Shown here in pieces: positions 24,492 to 33,567 of a stretch of DNA of 64,000 nucleotides. A program made the position numbers and the translations under genes. The stretch spans positions 1 to 64,000 of the forward strand of contig WYBM01000071.1 of assembly GCA_011525915.1 (NCBI GenBank). The letters are read 5' to 3'. The notes under the pieces were generated by a model that had not been told where the DNA came from, did no database searches, and worked only from the letters and a program-made list of their open reading frames with translations. The DNA is from Ardenticatenaceae bacterium. GTDB lineage: Bacteria > Chloroflexota > Anaerolineae > Promineifilales > Promineifilaceae. Positions within the stretch are counted from its first letter, which is position 1. Every line of letters begins with the position of its first letter.

Positions 24492-24905
24492 ATGGCTTTT
24501 TCACCTTCATACCAGTCAGAGGCTCTGGCTTTTTTCGCGTTCGCGGTTTTGGGGGTAATTGGTTTTTCTATAGCCTTTATCTGTGAAACGCTGGTCTTGT
24601 GGCGAACCAGGTGGAGCCGCTTCCGACCGGCAGCGGCTATCTCTTTTATGATGAATTTGGCGACCTTCTTCATAGGCATATGCATCGCTGTCATTCTCGT
24701 AATCAGTGATGCTTATATCCGTAATGAAGAAGTCTTTCTTACACTCTTGCCTGTATTTATGATATTTGTTGACAGCTTAACCATGTTGTTCATAGCCCGG
24801 TTACTGAAGTGGCCGCATACGCCTTCCAATACCGTTGGTATTGCTATCGGGGCTAACGCGGTGAGCATGATAGTGATGCTTTTCTTTCTCAGTATAGGTT
24901 ATTAA
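24492..24905 (+). CDS. Small four-TM membrane protein, copy 2
   Basis: 137 residues, AAGGAG before the ATG. The N-terminal ~60 residues and the DSLTMLFIAR segment closely match the copy at 20713, while the third membrane segment (IAVILVISDAY... versus IFACWIFVREH...) is unrelated in detail. No known family. The identical leader implies shared control or recent gene conversion. Confidence 0.65.
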   Translation: MAFSPSYQSEALAFFAFAVLGVIGFSIAFICETLVLWRTRWSRFRPAAAISFMMNLATFFIGICIAVILVISDAYIRNEEVFLTLLPVFMIFVDSLTMLFIARLLKWPHTPSNTVGIAIGANAVSMIVMLFFLSIGY

Positions 24906-25039
24906 GAAAATCAGTTGATTTGTGACAAAGGGGAAGCGTGCCGGGGAAACATGCCAGGAAAGTCGTGAGACGGACAGTGCCGGAAGCACCTATATCGATG
25001 TCACCACCTGGTATTAAACGTGTTGGCTCTGTAGCCGAA

Positions 25040-25112
25040 TGCCCCGTAGGGGAATCGAACCCCTGTTTTAGCCTTGAGAGGGCTACGTCCTGGGCCGCTA
25101 GACGAACGGGGC
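25040..25112 (-). tRNA. tRNA-Glu (anticodon CTC)
   Basis: The minus strand folds as a complete cloverleaf: acceptor GCCCCGT / ACGGGGC, anticodon stem TAGCC / GGCTA with loop CTCTCAA (anticodon CTC, reading GAG), and T-stem AGGGG / CCCCT with loop TTCGATT. The discriminator base is A and CCA is not encoded. It borders the accessory region to its left, a position where elements often integrate, but no att duplication was found. Confidence 0.93.
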
Positions 25113-25184
25113 TCACAACCTTGTGGGTTGCTATGCAGGCAGATTCTAGCAAACGGCCGTGCCTCTGTCAAACACCCTGACACC

Positions 25185-25364
25185 AGTTATCAGAAGTCGG
25201 AAGTCAGTAGTCAGTGTTCAGTAGACATTTGCTGGCGTCAGGCCGTACTGAACACTGGCCACTGATGACTGAAAACTGATACTAGCACCAGTGATCAATA
25301 GACTGTTCCCGGAGCCAGGCCAGCACTGAACACTGGTCACTGATGACTGAAAACTGATACTAGC
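25185..25364. repeat. CAGT/ACTG foldback repeat, double copy
   Basis: Two near-identical units containing CACTGATGACTGAAAACTG (about 25240-25284 and 25325-25364) follow a complementary-type arm rich in CAGTAGTCAGTGTTCAGT. The family recurs at 26905-27006, 33495-33567, 41355-41465, 51064-51093 and 60868-60945, always between genes. Confidence 0.8.
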
Positions 25365-25842
25365 CAATCCACTCGTCCCATTGAGACGGGCGCTCTTTTT
25401 CCATCGCCCTTAAATAAACGGTCACCTTGCCGTAGAAAATCAATAATGCTTCTTTGTATACCTCCAACTGGATACGTGGCGGCAGTTGGAACCCCGGCCC
25501 ACGCTCAATCATCTTGTGATCTACCTCTTCGTCAGACAGCGCGGCAACGGCCGTTTTTAGGCGGGTATCCAGTTCCTGAAACCAGGCGGTCAGCCTGGCG
25601 ACGCTTGTTTCCATAGCCTTCGCGTCAGGATGGCGGTAAGAGAAATCCTGACGAAATGTCATGAAGGATTCTATGTAGGCTGCTTCGACCTCACCCAGTT
25701 CCCGGCACAAGGCCCCCAACGAGAGATTTTCGCCTCCGGGCTGAAACGGTAGATCCGCATCGGTCAGGATCTCTAATAACTGTTGGCGCAGGGCCTGATA
25801 CATCTCAAAAGTGGGATAGTATGTTTCCATTAGTTGATTCAT
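25360..25842 (-). CDS. DinB-like helical protein of unknown function
   Basis: 160 residues from the ATG at 25842 (MNQLMETYYP), with GGAGGAA 5 nt upstream; the longer frame runs into the preceding gene. It is all-helical with a DinB-like layout (LGALCRELGEVEAAYIESF, then a C-terminal helix LEVYKEALLIFYGKVTVYL), but the metal-binding histidines of the family are mostly missing. It lies 58 bp after the glycosyltransferase gene, probably in the same transcript. The stop falls in a foldback repeat. Confidence 0.6.
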   Translation of the reverse strand: MNQLMETYYPTFEMYQALRQQLLEILTDADLPFQPGGENLSLGALCRELGEVEAAYIESFMTFRQDFSYRHPDAKAMETSVARLTAWFQELDTRLKTAVAALSDEEVDHKMIERGPGFQLPPRIQLEVYKEALLIFYGKVTVYLRAMEKERPSQWDEWIG

Positions 25843-25900
25843 GGTTTTCCTCCAAAAGACGTAGTTTGCCGAGACTACTGCGTAATTATGACATCTACTG

Positions 25901-26851
25901 TCAGGATTTACGGCCGTTGGTCTCGTCAAACCCCCAGATCTGCTCAATCAGGTATAACGGCCGTCCCTTCACTTCATCATAAATTCGCCCCAGGTATTCA
26001 CCAATGATGCCCAGGCAGATGAGCTGCACCCCCCCCATGAATAATACTGCTACCAGCGTCGTGGCCTGGCCTAACAGTGGGGTAGACGGCCCAAACAGGC
26101 GCAGCAGTATCACGGCCACAATGGCCAGTGCCGCCAGACCGGCCATTAAAAAACCCAGGTACATGGCCAGCTGCAGCGGTAAATAAGAAAAACTGGTGAT
26201 GGCATCTAGGGCAAAAGGCAGCATCTGTTTGACACTGCTGAATTTTGACTGCCCGGCAAAACGGCTGGCGCGTTCATAGGTTACCCCCGCCTGGCGAAAG
26301 CCAACCCAGGGTACCATCCCCCGAATAAAGCGGTTGCGTTCCGGCATGCGCTTTAGGGCGTTGACCACCCGCCGGTCCATCAAACGGAAGTCGCCGGTAT
26401 CCAGGGGAATATCAATGCGCGTGATGCGGCGAATGAGGCGGTAAAACAGCTTGGCCGTAAACAGTTTAAACCACGTTTCTCCTTCGCGGCTGGTGCGCAC
26501 GCCATAAACCACGTCATAGCCTTCGCGCCATTTGGCCAGCATATGGGGGTATACCTCTGGTGGGTCTTGCAGGTCAGCGTCTGTCAGGATGACGGCGTCA
26601 CCAGTGGCAAAGTCCAGCCCGGCGGTGACAGCCACTTGAAAGCCAAAGTTGCGCGAAAAGCTGACGCCTTTGACGTGTGGATCTTGGGCGTGCAGTTGAT
26701 TAATGACAGCCGCAGAACGGTCACGGCTGCCGTCATTAACCAATACCAATTCCCACGGCTCCCCCAATTCATTCATCACTTGGGCCACACGACGGTGCAG
26801 TTCAGGTAAGACGGGTTCTTCATTGTAAACAGGGGCTACAATTGAGATCAT
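25901..26851 (-). CDS. Family 2 glycosyltransferase, polyisoprenyl-phosphate type (GtrB/DPM1-like)
   Basis: 316 residues from the ATG at 26851; the longer frame needs a TTG. The GT-A domain shows IVAPVYNEE, VNDGSRDRS and the DxD motif TDADLQDPPE, then FSRNFG and GDFRLMDR. Two C-terminal TM helices (LAMYLGFLMAGLAALAIVAV and LVAVLFMGGVQLICLGIIG) are followed by EYLGRIYDEVKGRPLY. This matches enzymes that load a sugar onto undecaprenyl phosphate for wall or glycoprotein use. Donor unknown. Confidence 0.9.
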   Translation of the reverse strand: MISIVAPVYNEEPVLPELHRRVAQVMNELGEPWELVLVNDGSRDRSAAVINQLHAQDPHVKGVSFSRNFGFQVAVTAGLDFATGDAVILTDADLQDPPEVYPHMLAKWREGYDVVYGVRTSREGETWFKLFTAKLFYRLIRRITRIDIPLDTGDFRLMDRRVVNALKRMPERNRFIRGMVPWVGFRQAGVTYERASRFAGQSKFSSVKQMLPFALDAITSFSYLPLQLAMYLGFLMAGLAALAIVAVILLRLFGPSTPLLGQATTLVAVLFMGGVQLICLGIIGEYLGRIYDEVKGRPLYLIEQIWGFDETNGRKS

Positions 26852-26904
26852 GTTGTGTGTCTTAGAGACCAATGGGCAGCGATTGGTTTTTCACCAGGCG
26901 CACA

Positions 26905-27006
26905 TCCCCAATACCAGTTATCAGAAGCCCGTCATCCGTTTTCAGCAGACTATGTCTAAAGGTAGGCCTGCACTGAAAACTGTACACTAATGACTGAAAA
27001 CTGATA
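26905..27006. repeat. CAGT/ACTG foldback repeat
   Basis: Same family as 25185-25364: a left arm with CAGTTATCAGAAG and a right arm ending ATGACTGAAAACTGATA. It fills the whole gap between the glycosyltransferase and thrC. Confidence 0.75.
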
Positions 27007-28269
27007 TTAGCCTCCATGTTCCTCCAGAGCTTTTTTCACGGCCGTTAATTTTGGCAGAATTGTTGGGGCCTGTCCACTGGTTTGCATGGCCGCGCCTACA
27101 TCTTTTAGGCCGTTACCGGTGACAAGCAGAGCCACGCGGGCGTCAGGACCGATGAGGCCAGTTTGGGCTGCTTTTTGCAGCCCGGCGTAAGTCGCCGCTG
27201 CCGCTGGCTCAGCAAAGACACCGCTGCCACGTGCCAGGGCGGGAATAGCCGCCAGAATTTCGGCATCTGTAACGGTGAGGAATGCGCCGTCTGTTTGCTC
27301 TATGGCGGCCAGCGCCCTTACACGGTCCCGTGGCAGGCCGGCGCTGATGCTGTCTGCCAGGGTATGGGCGACGATAGGGGGCTTGTGGCGCACATCCTCG
27401 CCGTGGCGCCAGGCTGTATACAGGTAAGCAGACCCGGCGGCCTGCACGCCGATCAACTGCGGCATTTCCGCCAGGCGGCCCATGGCGGCCAGATCACGCA
27501 GCCCTTTGTGCACGCCGCTGATAATGCAGCCGTCACCAACGGAGACGAAGATGTGGGTAAGCGGCAAACGGGTATCCGTTTGTGGTATCTGGTCATATAG
27601 TTCAAAAATCACCGTCTTTTTGCCTTCGGCCATGTACGGATTGTAGGCGGTGTTGCGACAGTACCAGCCAAATTCATGGCTGGCTTCCAGGCAAAGCTCA
27701 AAGGCATCATCGTAAGAGCCTTCTACCAGCAGCACTGTGGCGCCGTAGGTCAGCAGTTGGGCAATTTTGGCGACGGGAGCGCTGGCGGGCACAAAGATGA
27801 CACTTTTGAGGCCCACACTGGCTGCCAGCCCGGCCAGGGCGGCGGCCGCATTGCCGGTGCTGGCCGTTGTCACGATGGGGGCGCCCACTTCTTGGGCTTT
27901 CATGATGGCGATGGCACTGGCCCGGTCTTTGAGGGAGGCGGTGGGGTTACGGCCGTCATCTTTTACCCACACCTGTGTTACTCCCGCCGCCTGTGCCAGC
28001 CGCGGTGTGTTATAGAGGGGGGTGCCGCCTACCAGCAGCGGCGGCGGCGGGGTTTCCGCAGCCAGGGGCAGCAGCGCACGGTAAGCAAACATGCCAGCCG
28101 TCATGTTGGTGGTGGGGTGAACAGGGAATTTGGAGATGGCGGCGTAGTCATATTCTACGTCCAGGATGCCTTCATTGCCATGTTTAGGGCAAACGTACAG
28201 CGTGTCATCGGGTGAGTATAGGGTCTGGCATAGAACACAACGCAGACCGGTAACGTGTGGCATGGTCAC
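27007..28269 (-). CDS. thrC: Threonine synthase
   Basis: 420 residues; converts O-phosphohomoserine to threonine with PLP. The N-terminus has a zinc-ribbon-like stretch (RCVLCQTLY...YVCPKHG), the PLP lysine lies in NPTASLKDRA, the phosphate loop is TASTGNAAAAL, and VSVGDG and LLVTGNGLKD follow. Translation starts at GTG 28269, overlapping the preceding stop, or ATG 28263. The four-base overlap with the endonuclease-like gene suggests one transcript. Confidence 0.9.
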   Translation of the reverse strand: MTMPHVTGLRCVLCQTLYSPDDTLYVCPKHGNEGILDVEYDYAAISKFPVHPTTNMTAGMFAYRALLPLAAETPPPPLLVGGTPLYNTPRLAQAAGVTQVWVKDDGRNPTASLKDRASAIAIMKAQEVGAPIVTTASTGNAAAALAGLAASVGLKSVIFVPASAPVAKIAQLLTYGATVLLVEGSYDDAFELCLEASHEFGWYCRNTAYNPYMAEGKKTVIFELYDQIPQTDTRLPLTHIFVSVGDGCIISGVHKGLRDLAAMGRLAEMPQLIGVQAAGSAYLYTAWRHGEDVRHKPPIVAHTLADSISAGLPRDRVRALAAIEQTDGAFLTVTDAEILAAIPALARGSGVFAEPAAAATYAGLQKAAQTGLIGPDARVALLVTGNGLKDVGAAMQTSGQAPTILPKLTAVKKALEEHGG

Positions 28270-29027
28270 TCAACCTCCAGGGTTACAATCAGGCCGACAT
28301 GGTCGGAAGGGTAAAGGGTATCATCATTGGTGGCGGGTTTATCACAGAAGATGGCGGCGTGGTTTATACGGGTAATGGCCGGGGAGACGAAGATATAGTC
28401 CAGGCAGCCAGCCCACCCATTGGTAGGGTAAAGGGCAGTGGGGAAGGTGGCCAGAGGTTCACGGCCGTGCCGCAGTTCATAAGCTGAACGGAAGAATTGT
28501 TTCAGGTAACGAATGGCCAGACCTTCGGGCACTTCATTAAAATCGCCAGCCACGATCTGATATTTGACCGGGCGTGTGTCCCGCAGCCAGCCCGTGAGTA
28601 ACATCGCTTGTTCCTGGCGCGCTTCGTGATCATGGGCTACGTGGTGCAAATGGGTGGCCACAAAATCCACCGTTTGGCGGGTAGGCAGTTCGATATTGGC
28701 CCGCAGGGCAATACGCCCATAATAGCCAAGATTGACATAATCATGGTAAAGGATAGGCAGGTTGCTGAGGATGCCCACCCCTTCGCCCCGATACTGCCAA
28801 TGGTGTTTGCGCTTTTGCACCAGTTTGTACGGCCGTTTGCTGGCCGACAGCCGGGCGTTAATCTGGTTGCGAAGCCAACGTCCCTGGCCAATGGAAAAAC
28901 TAATTTCTTGCAGGCTAATGATGTCTGGCGTGGTGTCTAAAAGTTGGGCTACCAACAAGTGTCGCCGCTGTCGCCAGCGGTCAGCCCGGTGACGCAGGTT
29001 GATGGTAGCCACGGTGATCTGAGTCAT
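28266..29027 (-). CDS. Endonuclease/exonuclease/phosphatase family protein
   Basis: 253 residues, no signal peptide. It has the family's ordered active-site motifs: INLRH (Asn), SLQEIS (Glu), THLHH (His), GDFNEVPEG (Asp/Asn), CLDYIFVS and the terminal SDHVGLIV (Asp-His). It is a Mg-dependent phosphoesterase on DNA, a phospholipid or another phosphodiester; the substrate cannot be told. Its stop overlaps the thrC start by four bases. Confidence 0.88.
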   Translation of the reverse strand: MTQITVATINLRHRADRWRQRRHLLVAQLLDTTPDIISLQEISFSIGQGRWLRNQINARLSASKRPYKLVQKRKHHWQYRGEGVGILSNLPILYHDYVNLGYYGRIALRANIELPTRQTVDFVATHLHHVAHDHEARQEQAMLLTGWLRDTRPVKYQIVAGDFNEVPEGLAIRYLKQFFRSAYELRHGREPLATFPTALYPTNGWAGCLDYIFVSPAITRINHAAIFCDKPATNDDTLYPSDHVGLIVTLEVE

Positions 29028-29119
29028 GAGGAAAGTTTAATCAATGAGCTCACTGAAAAATGCCAGGTAATCGGCAGCACCTAAGGCGATTTTGAAGTTA
29101 AATGATGGCTGCCGATACC

Positions 29120-30625
29120 CTAAGATAGATCAATGTCAGTGCTGCCCGCGCTTACGGCCGTTTGCAAGCTCTGAGTAGCATCGCGCATGACCAGTGTAAA
29201 CGGCTGGTTTGTGGTCAGGGTAATTTTGTTTTGGTTGCTCATAATGTCCAGTGTACCATCTGGTCCCAATGGATAACGGCGTACACCATAGGGTTGTTCT
29301 GTTTGCAAGCGGCGGTCCCAATACACGCGGCGGTGTGGCCAATCGACACTCAGGCCGATCACATCTTCCAGAAGTAAAGCAATGGGTGTAATACACGCAT
29401 TGAGGCTGTTCTTGCGGGCCTGTTCGCCCGGTGCGGCCGTTTCCGGGGCATAATAATCCCAAAAGTAGCCGGTATCCATATAAACCTGATGCACGTTTTG
29501 CAGGTGGTTTACGGCAATAGCGTGGGCCAGGGTGTGCTGCCCCACGTTGCGCAGCCCCTGTAACACCATAAAGTTCATGCAAGGCCAGACACCGCCGCGC
29601 CAACGGTTACCTGTGTCTGCGTTATACCCCTCACTATCAGCGGACATGCTGGGGATGCGATGGGCCAGGTTAAAGGCCCAGTTTTCACGCAGGGGCTGAA
29701 CAAAAGCATTTAACCGTTTTTCGGCCACCATGCCGTTATCCAGCAAGGCCCAATAGGCGCCAATGCTTTTGACACGGCTGAAACGGCCGTCGGGCGAGAT
29801 ATCCTGGTAAAATTGCGCTTCCTCGTGCCACAAACGCCGGTTAATCAATTCTACCAATTGCACATGTTCTTCTTTTAACTGTACAGCCAGTTCGTCTTCA
29901 CCCAGGTGGGCGGCCATTTGCGCCAGGCAGGTGCAGTTGAGGGCCGCCTGCATGGTGGTGTCTACCCATGTCCAGTGCCGGTGATGGTCACGGCTGTGGG
30001 GTACCCGGGGCTGGTTATCCATGTAGCTGCTGAGACCCGTAGCCCAATAGCTGCCATCTGGCCAGGTGCGGTTGTCGCGGTACCAATCATGCAGTGCCAG
30101 TAACAGCCAGAAAACCTCAGGAATACGGCGGTCATCACCGCTGAAACGGTAATAGCGCCACTCGGCACAGGCCAGAATGTTGGGGCCGGTGCTGTTGGGG
30201 TCAAAAGGATAATGGGCATCTTGCCCGGTGGCCAGGGCAACGCCCCGGCAAATAAAGCCATCATCATGCTGATGGGCGTACAGATTGTTCAGTGTGCCCA
30301 TAAAGTTAAAGGCGCGACGGCCGTAAAGTCCTGGCTGGCTCAAAACGGCCGCATCCCACATCAGCAAATGAGCCCGATCAGAGGGAGCCACGTAGTTGGT
30401 CACAAAACCATTTTCTGCCGTGGGTTGAACCAGATGGGCCCATAACACTTCCCAGGCACGCCAGTACAACGCTGCCCAGGTTGCCTGCTCAGGCAAAACC
30501 GGTTCAGGTAACTGTTCCTTGATGGCCTCCAGCGGCGGAATCTCTGAGGAGTGGTTAGGCGGTTGGCCCCGAAACCGGTTGCGGTCAACCAGGGGATGAG
30601 GTGGTCGGGCATGTGCTGTGTTCAT
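29120..30625 (-). CDS. MGH1/GH63-like (alpha/alpha)6-barrel glycoside hydrolase
   Basis: 501 residues, cytoplasmic (no signal). Family marks include WDAAVLSQPGLYGRRAFNFM, a central FDPNSTGPNI, NRWRGGVWPCMNFMVLQGL and a C-terminal beta cap. These match the mannosylglycerate-hydrolase/trehalase-like clan, inverting enzymes that use Asp and Glu in the barrel. Probable role is breakdown of a compatible solute or alpha-glucan. GGAGAAAG precedes the ATG. The gap to 29028 carries a GGTAATCGGC repeat fragment. Confidence 0.8.
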   Translation of the reverse strand: MNTAHARPPHPLVDRNRFRGQPPNHSSEIPPLEAIKEQLPEPVLPEQATWAALYWRAWEVLWAHLVQPTAENGFVTNYVAPSDRAHLLMWDAAVLSQPGLYGRRAFNFMGTLNNLYAHQHDDGFICRGVALATGQDAHYPFDPNSTGPNILACAEWRYYRFSGDDRRIPEVFWLLLALHDWYRDNRTWPDGSYWATGLSSYMDNQPRVPHSRDHHRHWTWVDTTMQAALNCTCLAQMAAHLGEDELAVQLKEEHVQLVELINRRLWHEEAQFYQDISPDGRFSRVKSIGAYWALLDNGMVAEKRLNAFVQPLRENWAFNLAHRIPSMSADSEGYNADTGNRWRGGVWPCMNFMVLQGLRNVGQHTLAHAIAVNHLQNVHQVYMDTGYFWDYYAPETAAPGEQARKNSLNACITPIALLLEDVIGLSVDWPHRRVYWDRRLQTEQPYGVRRYPLGPDGTLDIMSNQNKITLTTNQPFTLVMRDATQSLQTAVSAGSTDIDLS

Positions 30626-30652
30626 GATCGTCGCTTTCTCCAGAAGTTTAGC

Positions 30653-31393
30653 CTAAGGGTAGGTTTGCTCTGTTAACCATAATTCAGCCGTGCCTCCCAA
30701 CAGTACATTATCCTCATCAAAAGAAATGACGCGCAAATTGTAACGGACGTATACATTTTCCCGCAGCTGCCCCGTCCATACCAGGGAATCTCCCTGGGCG
30801 TAGTAAGGCTGCGCGCTCAAGCCAGAAAAACGGGCAAACTGCTGGCTGCCCTGTGTATAGACGCCGCTGTAAACCAACGTAGAAGCGGGCAGGGTTTCGG
30901 CTGCAGGTACATTGTAATTTACCAGGATATTGCCGAAATGCACTGCTTCAGAGAGATCTGGTAAAAAGGCAACTTCCAATGGCTGCCACTCTAAAATGGT
31001 TAACTCAACGCCGCCTGTAACTGGCAGTGGCCCCAACAAGGTGGTTGTCAGACGCAGGTTGTATTCGGCATAGACACTGGGGGCAATGATGCCCGCCCAG
31101 GCAAAAGAATCACCAACCCGCTTGACAGCTTCCAAACCACCAATGCGCACCCGGTAAGTATCACCTTCCTGGCCGATGTATTGTAAGGGCGCGCCGGGGA
31201 CATGATCGCCAGGATTTAACGAGACGGTATACGCCGGTGGAATGATGGTATAGGTGAGGAAGTCCCCAGGGGTGAAGGGGGCCGGTGTGGGTGTGGCGCT
31301 GGGAAACCCAGGCACACCACAAGCCAATGCTGTTAGCAGCAGCATGACGGTCAATGTAATGAATCCGTGGGTTCCTTTTGGCATAGCCGGCAC
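30653..31393 (-). CDS. Lipoprotein of unknown function
   Basis: 246 residues. The signal peptide ends in a lipobox (LLTALAC), followed by a Pro/Thr linker and a beta-rich body with two similar halves (VKRVGDSFAWAGIIAPSVYAEY and YAQGDSLVWTGQLRENVYVRY). No family recognised. It follows the PPIase lipoprotein on the same strand, so both may work at the outer face of the membrane. Confidence 0.65.
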   Translation of the reverse strand: MPAMPKGTHGFITLTVMLLLTALACGVPGFPSATPTPAPFTPGDFLTYTIIPPAYTVSLNPGDHVPGAPLQYIGQEGDTYRVRIGGLEAVKRVGDSFAWAGIIAPSVYAEYNLRLTTTLLGPLPVTGGVELTILEWQPLEVAFLPDLSEAVHFGNILVNYNVPAAETLPASTLVYSGVYTQGSQQFARFSGLSAQPYYAQGDSLVWTGQLRENVYVRYNLRVISFDEDNVLLGGTAELWLTEQTYP

Positions 31394-31403
31394 TTGGTAT
31401 CAC

Positions 31404-31444
31404 GGTATCGGTAATCGGTGGTTCGTTGACCAATTACCGATACC
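31404..31444. repeat. Perfect 12-bp inverted repeat
   Basis: GGTATCGGTAAT (31404-31415) pairs with ATTACCGATACC (31433-31444). It fills the gap between two minus-strand lipoprotein genes. No T-run; likely a dispersed repeat or mRNA stabiliser. Confidence 0.65.
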
Positions 31445-31447
31445 CTT

Positions 31448-32722
31448 TCACTGCTCTTGAATGGTGATGGTCACTATCTTATCACCCTCAAGGGCCGCCG
31501 GGTCTTGAGGATCACGAGGGGTGATGGCTTCCACCGCCTCCATGCCCTCAATCACACGGCCGAAGATAGCATGACGGCCGTCCAGGTGTGCGGCCGGCGC
31601 ATAGGTGATAAAAAATTGGCTGCCGCCACTGTTTGGCCCGGCATTAGCCATAGAGACAATGCCTGGCCCATCATGTGACAACGTAGGGTCAAATTCGTCG
31701 GGAATCGTATACCCTGGGCCTCCCATTCCCAGACCGGTGGGGTCGCCTGTTTGGGCCATGAAGCCAGGAATAACCCGGTGGAAAGTGACACCATCATACC
31801 AACCTTCACTGGCCAAAAAGACAAAGTTGTTCACTGTCTGGGGCGCAGATTGGGGTAATAATTCAATGACGATGTCGCTGCCATTTTCCATGTGGATGGT
31901 GGCGATGTATGTTTTGTCCAGGTCAATGGTCATGGGTGGCGGGTTTTCATATTGGCGTTCGGCCAGGCCAGCCAGGTTAATTTGGGCCTGAACATACCCT
32001 TCCCAAAGGGCATACTCGTTGGGCACACCAGGCAGCAGTTCACCGTCTAGAATAACGCTGGGGGTACCGGGCATGCTCAGGCCAATGGCTTCCTGTTCAG
32101 AAGCAGCCACGTAGCCAGCATAAGCGCCATTGTCCAGGTCGGCGGCGAATTGGTCAACATTTAACCCCATGTCATCGGCCATATCTATGAGAAAATCATG
32201 CAAGGCAGCCTGATCTAATTTGCTCCATGCAGACTGGCTGGCAAATAAAGCATCATGAAATTCCCAGAATTTGCCCTGTGCGCCAGCCGCTTCTGAAGCT
32301 TCGGCTGTCTTCTGGGCGTTGGCGTGAATATCGTTTAAGGGAAAGTGGCGGTAAACCACACGAACTTGATCGGGATAGGCGTCTACCAGACGCGCCAAGG
32401 TGGGAGAAAGCACCCCACACCCCGGTCATTGAAAGTCGCCATACTCGATGATGGAAACGAGCGGCTCCGCTGCGCCTTTGGCCCAGTCGGTTTCCCGAAT
32501 TTCGGCGGCTTCAATGACGGTGCCAGCTACAGGATAGTGAACGATAGGGCCGGCAGCATCATCGGCGGATGTGGGGGCGTTGGCATCACTTTCCACCGGT
32601 TCAGGCACGGCCGTACCGGTGGCGGTTGTGCTGCTGGTCACGGTCGTTTCCCCCTCAACCGCGCCCCCTGAGCCACAGGCAGCCAACAGCCCCATGACTA
32701 ATAACAATAACAAATTCTTCAT
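31448..32722 (-). CDS. Lipoprotein with DsbA-like (UxxC) thioredoxin domain and cyclophilin PPIase domain; candidate selenoprotein with in-frame TGA
   Basis: One continuous frame of 424 codons is interrupted only by TGA at 32428-32426. Upstream: AAGGAGA, a lipobox (GLLAACG), a Ser/Thr linker, then SIIEYGDFQ. The TGA follows, then PGCGVLSPTLARLV and a DsbA-like thioredoxin body (VRVVYRHFPL, GKFWEFHDALF, GTPSVIL). So the TGA replaces residue 99, the first Cys of CPGC. Residues ~255-424 are a cyclophilin (FHRVIPGFMAQTGDP, SMANAGPNSGGSQFFI). Directly after the TGA, GGTGTGGG and CTCCCACC form a stem whose loop lies 13-19 nt downstream, where a bacterial SECIS is expected. The protein would fold or repair exported proteins. 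Alternatives are a nonsense mutation or sequence error, with restart at GTG 32413. Confidence 0.7.
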
Positions 32723-32913
32723 CTAGGTCTCCTTAAAGTTCACCAGCCTGGTTCCATAAACCAACCTGGCAAACGTTGTATTAAACAGTATGCTGGCGCA
32801 AAATGGAATATCTCATGAGTATCCGCTGCCCAGCCTGCACCGTTGCTCGCGTGCATCGTGTATTTTGCTACAATCTCGCTCCGTTCGCAAAAACTGTAAA
32901 AAGGAGACTTATT

Positions 32914-33435
32914 GTGAAACGACATCTCTACCTGTTTGTCCTTTTGTTAGCAGCTATTTTTTTAGGAGCCTGTGGCCCCAGCAATGTAGAACCGGAGTCC
33001 ACAGAGACGCCTAAAGACCCAGCTTTACAAGAACCAACAGGCGCCGAGGAAGATGTAGTGCCACGGGTTACCATGACACCCATGGCAGAAGGATACCCTA
33101 TGAAACCAACACCAGCTCCGTTAAGCGAAGGCTACCCGCAGCCGGAAGTTTTGCCGGCGTATGACCCCTACCCCGGCCTTGAAGTTGCTGGTGAAGGGCA
33201 GGTGTGGGTGATTATCCCCGCTGGCAAGCAATGTGAGGATGGTCTGACGTACGCCACAGCAAAAGATGCCGTCACCAGCCTGGAAACGGCCGGGATTCAA
33301 GTGCATGAATCACAGACGATTGAGTTAGCCGTCATGGCCGTCTGTGGCGGCCCTACCAGCACCCACTATACGGCCAAGATCGACGCCGATCAACTGGGCA
33401 GTGCTGAAACGATAGGGTGGCGGTTCGCAAAATAG
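32914..33435 (+). CDS. Small lipoprotein of unknown function
   Basis: 173 residues using GTG at 32914, chosen because AAGGAGA lies 7 nt upstream and a signal peptide with lipobox follows (LLLAAIFLGAC). A Pro/Thr-rich spacer with repeated EGYP leads to a compact C-terminal domain (~95-173) with two cysteines. No family recognised. It is divergent from the TGA-containing gene; the 190 bp between them must hold both promoters. Confidence 0.7.
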   Translation: MKRHLYLFVLLLAAIFLGACGPSNVEPESTETPKDPALQEPTGAEEDVVPRVTMTPMAEGYPMKPTPAPLSEGYPQPEVLPAYDPYPGLEVAGEGQVWVIIPAGKQCEDGLTYATAKDAVTSLETAGIQVHESQTIELAVMAVCGGPTSTHYTAKIDADQLGSAETIGWRFAK

Positions 33436-33494
33436 ACCAGGTGTTCCTGGCGTTTTAAGCGTTCGTTCAAAAAGAACTTTGGGCGTTTGCCAGG

Positions 33495-33567
33495 TAATCA
33501 GTCAGCAGTGTCCAGTCATCGGTCCAGAAGAATACCCAACTGATCACTGACAACTGAATACCGGTCA
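33495..33567. repeat. CAGT/ACTG foldback repeat
   Basis: Contains CAGTCAGCAGTGTCCAGTCA and ACTGATCACTGACAACTGAA arms, related to 25185-25364. It separates two convergent genes. Confidence 0.7.

Larger units (their letters stand above)
24060..24950 (+). repeat. Segmental duplication, second copy (first copy about 20430-21150)
   Basis: From GAGCGCCCCGAAC through the leader, the membrane-protein gene and the short post-gene segment (GTGACAAA), this block matches the copy near 20430-21150. It carries an extra ~130 bp at about 24170-24300. Together the two copies frame the DUF151-EAD gene, MITE and truncated Roco gene. Confidence 0.75.

Noticed and set aside
25040..25112. tRNA-Glu as an att site for an integrated element
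   Set aside because: No direct repeat of the tRNA 3' end and no integrase found in the flanking accessory region.
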